A stretch of 64,000 nucleotides of DNA from contig JAJFHV010000006.1 of the NCBI GenBank assembly GCA_021775415.1, positions 1 through 64,000 on the forward strand. The letters run 5' to 3'. This document shows positions 47,042 to 53,831 of this stretch, piece by piece; the first letter of the stretch is position 1, and every line of letters starts with the position of its first letter. The translations under genes and the position numbers were made by a program. The notes below the pieces were generated by a model that had not been told where the DNA came from, searched no databases, and saw only the letters and a list, made by a program, of their open reading frames with translations. Origin of the DNA: Hyphomicrobiales bacterium (GTDB lineage Bacteria > Pseudomonadota > Alphaproteobacteria > Rhizobiales > Rhizobiaceae).

Positions 47042-48205
47042 TTACCTCGACAAATGACGCGAAACCTTTTCCAGAAACTCCAACCCTTCCGCCAGCTCCC
47101 CAACCTCGATGTACTCATCCGGCTGATGGGCCCGACTGATGCTGCCTGGGCCAAACACCACGGTTGAAAAGCCTGCATCACTGAAATAGCCGCCATCCGT
47201 GCCAAACGAGACCACATCCTGGCTGTTGAGACCGGTAATTTCGCTGACAAAGGCTGCAGCCTTCGCGGCATTGCTGTCATCAAGTGCGGGAACCGGTACT
47301 TCAGTAATGATCTTGATGTCTGCACTGGCATTGACTGACTTCATGGACGGAAGCAGTTCATTTTCTGCATAGGCCTCGATTTCGGCAACATATTGCGCGC
47401 CATCTTCACCCGGCATTGGGCGAAATTCCCAACTGAAATTACACCAACCGGCGGTGGCATTGGTCGCAGCGCCTCCTTCGATTGTGCCTACGTTGAAGGT
47501 GCAATACGGCGGATCATACGGAGAATTCGGATATGGCTTGCCTGCCAGTCTTGCCCCGATCTCCTCAATCTTTGCGACCAGTTTCATTGCCGCTGAAATT
47601 GCGTTGACCCCTTTGTCGGGATTGCTTGAATGCACCTCGAAACCCGTAACTTCAGTACGCATTTCATAACCACCCTTGTGGCCGGTGATGAGTTGCATTT
47701 CAGTGGGTTCGCCAACAATCACAATCTCCGGACGAAACGGTTTACCCGCCATATTCTCAAGTAGCACTGGCATGCCGTAGCCACCGGTCTCCTCATCATA
47801 GGAAAAGGCAATATGAATGGGTCTGGTCAGTTTCGCTGCCTTGAACAAGGGAACCGAACCCAATACGCAGGCGAGAAACCCCTTCATGTCGACAGATCCG
47901 CGGCCATACAGCCGGTTTTCCTCACGTCTCAGGGCGAAGGGATCAGTTGTCCATTGCTGGCCTTCAACCGGCACCACATCCGTGTGACCACTGAGGACGA
48001 CACCACCATCGATTTCCGGGCCGATTGTTGCAAACACATTGGCGCGCTCGCCAGCTTCATCAAAACTCAGCGTGGCTTCAACGCCGTGGTCAGCCAGATA
48101 CTGCGAAATGTAACCAACAATTCCATGGGTCGGACGCCCTGAAATACTGTCAAAACCGACCAGTTGCTCAAGAATGGAGATAGTGTCTTCCAAGGTTTCA
48201 GGCAC
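47042..48205 (-). CDS. ArgE/DapE-type (M20) N-acetyl-amino-acid deacetylase
   Basis: 387 aa zinc-dependent deacylase. Metal-site motifs: LSGHTDVVPVEGQQW (His and Asp), SYDEETGGYGM (catalytic Glu pair) and the terminal His in GSISRAHQPDEYI. It fits acetylornithine deacetylase by homology, but the gene directly in front of a DoeA-like remnant suggests N-acetyl-diaminobutyrate as an alternative substrate. GTG 48205 with AGGGA eight nt upstream is preferred to TTG 48232, which would lie in the repeat at 48228-48272. Confidence 0.82.
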   Translation of the reverse strand: MPETLEDTISILEQLVGFDSISGRPTHGIVGYISQYLADHGVEATLSFDEAGERANVFATIGPEIDGGVVLSGHTDVVPVEGQQWTTDPFALRREENRLYGRGSVDMKGFLACVLGSVPLFKAAKLTRPIHIAFSYDEETGGYGMPVLLENMAGKPFRPEIVIVGEPTEMQLITGHKGGYEMRTEVTGFEVHSSNPDKGVNAISAAMKLVAKIEEIGARLAGKPYPNSPYDPPYCTFNVGTIEGGAATNATAGWCNFSWEFRPMPGEDGAQYVAEIEAYAENELLPSMKSVNASADIKIITEVPVPALDDSNAAKAAAFVSEITGLNSQDVVSFGTDGGYFSDAGFSTVVFGPGSISRAHQPDEYIEVGELAEGLEFLEKVSRHLSR

Positions 48206-48227
48206 TTTTAATTTCCCTGTTTGTAAT

Positions 48228-48272
48228 ATCAATTGGTCTCTTGTTCGAATCCGGCCCGGGGAGCCACTTTTC
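48228..48272 (+). repeat. attR-like partial copy of tRNA-Asn 3' end
   Basis: 43 of 45 bases match 40064-40108; the two changes (G to T at 48239 and 48242) lie in the part equivalent to the variable/T-arm junction. It includes the T-arm, acceptor, CCA and six flanking bases but not the 5' half, so it cannot make a tRNA. It lies between the deacetylase gene and the TauD-type gene and closes an 8,164-bp repeat interval. No integrase gene is found within it. Confidence 0.85.
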
Positions 48273-48292
48273 CAAGCAGTAATTCATTCCCA

Positions 48293-49348
48293 TCAATCCA
48301 GTGGTGCATGAAGCCGGGTTTCTTTCGTTATGATGCCGCCGCGATTGCCGATTTCTATAGAGCCATAACGCTCTTTGAAACACATGGGCAACGGGCGATC
48401 GCCGGGAATTGAAAGCCAAAGCCGCAGCAGATGACGACGCTTTGCCGGATCAGGCCAGTCCCGAAAACCGGTACGGTCATGCAATTGTGAATGATTATAG
48501 ACAAACTGCATGTCCCCTGGTTCAAGCTGCATGCCAAATTGCAAATCCTGATCATCCGCAAGTGCATCGAACATATCCAGCGCCTCTATATGCGCTTCAC
48601 TCAGTGGCATGGCACCGTCAAAGCGTTGGGCGCTATCGATATACTGGCGCTGATAGAAAACCGTCAGGTGCCCCTCGTGCCAGTTTAACGGGGGAATTTC
48701 CATAAAGGGTTTTGCATCCGCAGGCACCTCCCCGCGCCGGTCGGTTGCAATCGGGTCAAACAGCAATTTTACAAGGTCGGGCCGAAGTTCACGCATCCTG
48801 TTGAAAATTGTGACAGCACTCACCAGCAGCGATTTGCCGCCTTCCTGGGCTTCACGAATGCATAACAACCCGACAACGTCGGCTGAATCGGTATGGAAAG
48901 TCTGTCGATCTGATGTTTGATAAATCCGGGTGCTGGGGTCATTCGCATCAGCACCAATGTCGCGCACATGACCCAGTATATGCCCTTGCGCGTTTTGCGA
49001 CCTTGCACTGCCAAGATGCGCACCAATGCCGCAAAAAATGGTCGCTGCAAATTCCTGAGCGTAGGTCTCAATGGGCAACCCCCGCAATACTTCCACACCG
49101 ACCCCGCGCAGGAGTTTCTCCCGCAATGCTTCAAGATGGCCACCAAAATGAGCCAATGGGAAATCAGTTTTTGTAATCTCACCAACATCTTTCGACAGAC
49201 TCAGGAAATGTGTAGCAGCAGCTTCCAAGTCTGTGATGTCATCTGGCGCAAGTTGCACCAGCCACTTTTCTGGATGCTTGGCCATGTCTTTACCAATCCA
49301 GGCAGCAGGTCTGGTTATGGCATGTTCAGGAATGTCATAGTGCTGCAT
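48293..49348 (-). CDS. TauD/TfdA-family Fe(II)/2-oxoglutarate dioxygenase
   Basis: 351 aa. The iron-binding facial triad is visible: His and Asp in QTFHTDSADVVG (about 148-158) and the distal His in VYNHSQLHDRTGF; the 2-oxoglutarate Arg should be in KRRHLLRLWL. The closest relatives I recognise are TauD-like proteins annotated as clavaminate-synthase or gamma-butyrobetaine hydroxylase-like, so the substrate is undetermined. It is just outside the tRNA-Asn repeat; 43 nt from the cyclase gene on the same strand. Confidence 0.85.
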   Translation of the reverse strand: MQHYDIPEHAITRPAAWIGKDMAKHPEKWLVQLAPDDITDLEAAATHFLSLSKDVGEITKTDFPLAHFGGHLEALREKLLRGVGVEVLRGLPIETYAQEFAATIFCGIGAHLGSARSQNAQGHILGHVRDIGADANDPSTRIYQTSDRQTFHTDSADVVGLLCIREAQEGGKSLLVSAVTIFNRMRELRPDLVKLLFDPIATDRRGEVPADAKPFMEIPPLNWHEGHLTVFYQRQYIDSAQRFDGAMPLSEAHIEALDMFDALADDQDLQFGMQLEPGDMQFVYNHSQLHDRTGFRDWPDPAKRRHLLRLWLSIPGDRPLPMCFKERYGSIEIGNRGGIITKETRLHAPLD

Positions 49349-49391
49349 GTTGGCTTCCAGATTGAGCTAGACGAGAGCGTTGACCCCTACC

Positions 49392-50618
49392 CTACGCGGC
49401 CATTGCCTGTGAGCATTTGAAGCTGAACAGTTCAGCCGGGTCCAGCACACCTTCAAGCTTGTGTTCGCCGACACTTTTCCAGCGGTCCGGATCAAGCGAG
49501 GCAAATTTGCTGCTCGCCAGCACCGGCTGCTGGAGGAACTTGGTCATGTTTTCAATCCGGGCAACTTCGTTGATGGTCGGACCGATCACGGAAAACGAAA
49601 GCCTTGAGGGAATGCCGATATTGCCGAACATTACATCGCCGACGTTAAGTCCGATGCCGAACTTGTAGCGCTCCCAACCCTTCGCCTCGCGTTCCTTGTT
49701 GGCTTCGGCCGCAGTCTTTATGGCCTGATCAAGTGCCCGATTGGCGGCTTTTGCAGCCGATTTTAGTTCACTCTGTTTCGTGTAGGGGAAAATCCCCAGC
49801 ACTGCATCACCAATGAATTCCAGCACCTCTCCACCATTGTTGACCACAGGCTCGGCGGTCGCTTCAAAATAGGAATTGAGCATGGCGAAATAATCATCCG
49901 GCGGCATCGATTCTGCCAGGCTGGTCGAATTGCGCATATCGCTGTACCACACAACAGCACTTGTGGTTTCACCATCACCACGACGTATTTTCCCATCCAG
50001 CACACTGCTTCCGGCTCGATTGCCAAGATAGGTGGTGGTTATGTTGCGCGAGATACGCGATTGCACGACCGTCTTGCAGGCCACCGCGAAGCGACGTTGG
50101 ATTTTTTGAAGTGAGTGCAGATCATCGGACGAAAATCCATCCGGCCGGTCCGTAGCCCAGGTCACTACAATGCCGCGCGAATTACCGCCTTCAACAGTTC
50201 TGGATGTATATCCGGAAAGTTCTGTAGCCTGGACAATATAATCCGTAATCCCCTGCTCCTTGAGCTCCTCAAGCATCGGGAAATCCACCAGTTCATTTTG
50301 CCCGCTCAACTGGCGACGCAGCACATCGACATTGTTTTCGATTACAAATTTGAGCGGGCTGGCTTTCCAGGCATCCGATTCATTCTCCTGATGCTGGAAT
50401 TGCTCAAGCACGGCTTTCTCGCCCCGATTCCATGAAACAGTTTCGGCTTGAAACAACGGGTGCAATGTTGGCCACAACAATCTTGCCCGCTTGATGGGAA
50501 TACCCACAGCGACCATGCGCATGCACAGCGTTTCAAACATCTCAACAACATCATTGTCGCCCAATGCCTGATCAACAAGCCATTCACGAATTGGCGCAAT
50601 AAGCGCTTCCTGGGTCAT
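49392..50618 (-). CDS. class III adenylate/guanylate cyclase, soluble
   Basis: 408 aa. The C-terminal cyclase domain (about 215-395) has the first metal Asp in WYSDMRNSTSLAE, the second in FIGDAVLGIFP, and the transition-state Asn/Arg in IGPTINEVARIENM. The N-terminal about 200 residues have no membrane helix and could be a sensory domain of the sort seen in rhizobial cyclases. It is divergent from a membrane cyclase, with 143 nt between them. Product is most likely cAMP but Asp/Lys base-specificity residues were not tested. Confidence 0.85.
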   Translation of the reverse strand: MTQEALIAPIREWLVDQALGDNDVVEMFETLCMRMVAVGIPIKRARLLWPTLHPLFQAETVSWNRGEKAVLEQFQHQENESDAWKASPLKFVIENNVDVLRRQLSGQNELVDFPMLEELKEQGITDYIVQATELSGYTSRTVEGGNSRGIVVTWATDRPDGFSSDDLHSLQKIQRRFAVACKTVVQSRISRNITTTYLGNRAGSSVLDGKIRRGDGETTSAVVWYSDMRNSTSLAESMPPDDYFAMLNSYFEATAEPVVNNGGEVLEFIGDAVLGIFPYTKQSELKSAAKAANRALDQAIKTAAEANKEREAKGWERYKFGIGLNVGDVMFGNIGIPSRLSFSVIGPTINEVARIENMTKFLQQPVLASSKFASLDPDRWKSVGEHKLEGVLDPAELFSFKCSQAMAA

Positions 50619-50761
50619 ATATTTTCCAACTCAATTTTTCCGCTGCCCGTGTGCTCTGGACAGTCTTGCATATAGTCCCGTAATTTGTGTCTTGTGTCCG
50701 TGCGTTTCAATAGCAATGTCTGTTTCTTCAATTATATTCCACATCACAGGAAAACGATACC

Positions 50762-52465
50762 ATGACGCTCCCCCTTGGAACATCTGCCAGTCAGGCTGGA
50801 AACGGAGGTGTTGTTCAGCGTTTGCGGCTTTGGTCCGGGCTGGTTTTGATGGTCTACGCCCTGATGCATTTCATCAATCACAGCCTTGGACATATTTCCC
50901 TTGAGGCAATGCAGGCAATGCTGTTTATCAGTTCTGCGACCTGGGGTTCAGTACCCGGCAACATCGTTCTGTATGGCGCACTCGGCGTGCACTTGGCTCT
51001 TGGCAGTTGGAAAATCCTTTCCCTTCGCACCCTTCGCCTTCCGCTCTGGCAGTGGGCACAAATCCTGCTCGGCGTCGCCATTCCATTTTTACTGGTGACT
51101 CACATAATCTTTACGCGGGGCGTCGAAAGCCAACTTGGACTTGATGTCGACTACACCGGTGAGCTCGCAATCCTTTGGCCCGCTGGTGCTCTGCAACAAA
51201 ATCTCCTGCTGTTGCTGGTATGGGTGCATGGCATCGTTGGTCTGCACTTCTGGCTGCGGATCAAGGATTGGTACCCACGCTGGTTACCGTTGTTTGCAGC
51301 CATTGCCGTACTTATTCCCGTGCTCGCAATGACCGGCTGGATGGCCGCGGCACGGCGGGAAGCTGGTCGCGTCATCGATCAAGACGAACAGGCGGTGATT
51401 CAAAACATTTATGATTTCGCGCTGCCGCTCGATGCGACCATCAAAACCTGGATCATGGCATTTGGAGCATTTGTTATTTTTGCGCTCGCCACCAAATTCG
51501 CATCCAACAGGTTCCGCAAACACGCAAAGGTGGATTATGGCAACGGCAAAATCGTCAATGCAACGCCAGGACAAACCCTGCTTGAAGTAAGTCGCAGTGC
51601 CGGTATTCCCCACATGTCGGTTTGTGGTGGGCGGGCCAGATGCTCAACTTGCCGAACGTTGATCGTTTCGGATGACGCGGCGATTTCTCCGCGAACCGGA
51701 GCCGAAGACGATTTATTACAAAAAATCAATGCGGCACCCAATATTCGCCTGGCCTGCCAGGCAAAGGTGCATGGTAACCTTGAGATCAGACCGCTGGTTC
51801 AACCGCAGCAACAACTCGCAACACCCCCAAATCTTGATCCGCTTGGGTGGGGAGTTGAGCGCGAAGTTGCAATCCTGTTTTTGGACATCAGGGGGTTTTC
51901 CCGCATTTCAGAAAAGAGCCTGCCCTACGACATCGTTTTTATCCTCAACAGTTTTTTCGCAGAGATTACTTCTGAAATCGAATCAGCAAACGGTTTTGTA
52001 GACAAGTTCATGGGCGACGGATTGATGGCGATATTCGGTCTGACCTCTTCACCGGCTGAAGCTAGTCGTGATGCATTGATTGCTGCAGCCAACTGCCAAA
52101 AAGCCACCGCGTCGGTCAGCAGACTACTCACTCAACATTTGGCGGAACCAATCCGGATAGGAATTGGCATTCACACTGGTCAGGCGATCATCGGGCGAAT
52201 TGGCAAAACTGCTGACCAAAAGGGTCCAAGTCGATTGACCGCGGTTGGTGACAGCGTCAACATTGCTGCGCGACTGGAATCCGCAACCAAGGAACTCAAA
52301 TCCGAAATTGTCTTCTCAAAGGCGACGCTTGAACATTCCCGGCTGAAGAACCCCGCTAATATGGGGAAACGCTCAAGCATCAAGGTGCACAACATTTCCA
52401 CACCCATTGAGGTAATTGCAGTCAAGGACACAACGAAACTGGCAAATGCGCTTGATATTGGTTGA
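50762..52465 (+). CDS. membrane six-helix / 2Fe-2S ferredoxin / class III cyclase fusion (CyaC-like)
   Basis: 567 aa in three modules. Six membrane helices (about 22-250) hold conserved-looking histidines (His36, 40, 44, 77, 114, 156, 162), as in di-haem-b membrane anchors. Then a 2Fe-2S ferredoxin domain with CX5CX2C (Cys288, 294, 297) and a fourth Cys332. Then the cyclase domain with metal Asp375 (LDIRGFS), Asp419 (MGDGLM) and VGDSVNIAARLES. It recalls the redox-responsive, quinone-sensing CyaC described in Sinorhizobium meliloti. The likely role is to couple respiratory redox state to cAMP. Confidence 0.85.
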   Translation: MTLPLGTSASQAGNGGVVQRLRLWSGLVLMVYALMHFINHSLGHISLEAMQAMLFISSATWGSVPGNIVLYGALGVHLALGSWKILSLRTLRLPLWQWAQILLGVAIPFLLVTHIIFTRGVESQLGLDVDYTGELAILWPAGALQQNLLLLLVWVHGIVGLHFWLRIKDWYPRWLPLFAAIAVLIPVLAMTGWMAAARREAGRVIDQDEQAVIQNIYDFALPLDATIKTWIMAFGAFVIFALATKFASNRFRKHAKVDYGNGKIVNATPGQTLLEVSRSAGIPHMSVCGGRARCSTCRTLIVSDDAAISPRTGAEDDLLQKINAAPNIRLACQAKVHGNLEIRPLVQPQQQLATPPNLDPLGWGVEREVAILFLDIRGFSRISEKSLPYDIVFILNSFFAEITSEIESANGFVDKFMGDGLMAIFGLTSSPAEASRDALIAAANCQKATASVSRLLTQHLAEPIRIGIGIHTGQAIIGRIGKTADQKGPSRLTAVGDSVNIAARLESATKELKSEIVFSKATLEHSRLKNPANMGKRSSIKVHNISTPIEVIAVKDTTKLANALDIG

Positions 52466-52640
52466 GATTTCCCCTTCGGTTTCCACAGGCTGCTGCCGGC
52501 ATTAATATTCCAGAAGTCACGGACCACGAATACAATGACAAGCATACAAAGTGTGTCAACGACAGCCGCAACCATTTGGATTTTCAGACGGTTCCAATTC
52601 AAATAATTGAAACCGGACTTGTTTGTGGTAACAAGAAAAC

Positions 52641-52660
52641 TCACATTATTTCCAATGTGA
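52641..52660 (+). repeat. possible stem-loop behind the cyclase fusion gene
   Basis: TCACATT (52641-52647) and AATGTGA (52654-52660) form a 7-bp stem with a 6-nt loop; the downstream sequence has T-rich patches but no clean T-tract. Could be a weak terminator. Confidence 0.25.
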
Positions 52661-52707
52661 CTTCTACAGTTCTGTTTTCTGATAGTCGCCAATTACAGGT
52701 ATCGGCA

Positions 52708-53334
52708 ATGGATAAATACGACTTTACAAACGGGTGGTTTGATCATACCGCAAGAAAAACCTGGGATCAGGTAATACCAAAAATCAAACCAAAAAAGATA
52801 TTGGAGATTGGCTCCTATGAAGGGGCATCTGCCTGCTACTTGATCGATAATCTGGATAGCTCCACGGGCATTGAATTACATTGTGTTGACACCTGGGGAG
52901 GTGGAATTGAACACATTGAAGACGGCGTTGACATGGAGGCTGTCGAGAGCCGATTCGATAAAAATGTTGCTATGGCGCTAAAGGGGAAAGAGAAAAATGT
53001 TTCCCTCATAAAACATAAAGAACAATCAGAGCTCGTCCTGTCAAAATTAATCAGCGATGGTCAACGAAGCACATTCGATTTTGTATATGTTGATGGATCT
53101 CATCAAGCACCGGACGTTCTAGTTGACGCTGTATTAGGTTTTAAGTTGTTGCGGGTCGGAGGTACAATGGCATTTGATGACTATCTGTGGGCAGAAGACT
53201 TGCCTTATGGAAAAGACCCCATTAGATGCGCAAAGCCTGCCATTGACGCGTTCACTAATTTGTACTTTCGCAAAGTACAAATTTTGCGGCTCCCGTTTTT
53301 CTATCAAGTTCATGTCCAAAAATATTCTGAGTAA
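52708..53334 (+). CDS. class I SAM-dependent methyltransferase (Methyltransf_24-like)
   Basis: 208 aa from ATG 52708. Motif I LEIGSYEGASACYL and VYVDGSHQAPDVLVDA with LLRVGGTMAFDDYLW match the small-molecule/sugar methyltransferase family that also contains class I CmcI-like enzymes. The sequence is visibly AT-rich, with AAA/AAT/ATA codons unlike its neighbours, and it is flanked by gene-free stretches on both sides, suggesting acquisition from elsewhere. Substrate unknown. Confidence 0.75.
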   Translation: MDKYDFTNGWFDHTARKTWDQVIPKIKPKKILEIGSYEGASACYLIDNLDSSTGIELHCVDTWGGGIEHIEDGVDMEAVESRFDKNVAMALKGKEKNVSLIKHKEQSELVLSKLISDGQRSTFDFVYVDGSHQAPDVLVDAVLGFKLLRVGGTMAFDDYLWAEDLPYGKDPIRCAKPAIDAFTNLYFRKVQILRLPFFYQVHVQKYSE

Positions 53335-53831
53335 TTCAGAAAAATCCATTTATCATTTACTGTCGAGAATGGTTTTGGCAATAAAATCCCCAAGATTTTC
53401 CAGCACCAAAATTGGCTATCCCCGATCGTCGTAGTATTTTCCAATTGATACATTCGACTGCAAAGCATTTTGAAAACCTGTGCCAGCCATCCATCCAAAG
53501 AAGCCATTAACTAACGGTGCTGAACCTCTGCCCTTTGGAGCCAATTTGGCGGTCGACGGCCAATTCAGTAAATTCATCCACAACATAATCGCGTCAAAAA
53601 AAGCAACCACGGTGGCAAATACGGACACTGTGTGTTGCACTCGAAATTGAGGAGTTCTCATGGAGAAAGAGCATCAAACGATTGATACTACCAAAGAAAT
53701 CTCTTTTCACACAGATTTTCCCTGCTATCCTTCTTGAGCCCGGACTTTAGAAAAATGGGGGGTGGCGTGCAGGTGAATTATTTACCTCTAGCCAATTGGA
53801 TTTAACCGAAAGGCGTTATCAAGGGGGGTAC
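53335..53831. other. 497-base gap before the ABC-like gene
   Basis: No convincing gene. A minus-strand frame at 53416-53661 could encode an 81-aa peptide with one hydrophobic stretch, but it lacks a ribosome site and recognisable family. The leader just before 53832 ends in AAGGGGGG, which supports the downstream start codon. Confidence 0.4.

Noticed and set aside
46927-47331. Minus-strand 134-aa frame overlapping the deacetylase 3' end
   Set aside because: Out of frame with both the deacetylase and the doeA remnant; composition not protein-like.
39792-48272. Prophage or active integrative element
   Set aside because: No integrase, excisionase, replication or conjugation gene found between the repeats; only the attachment footprint is supported.
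53416-53661. 81-aa minus-strand frame before the ABC-like gene
   Set aside because: No ribosome site, no family recognised; kept only as a remark on the gap.
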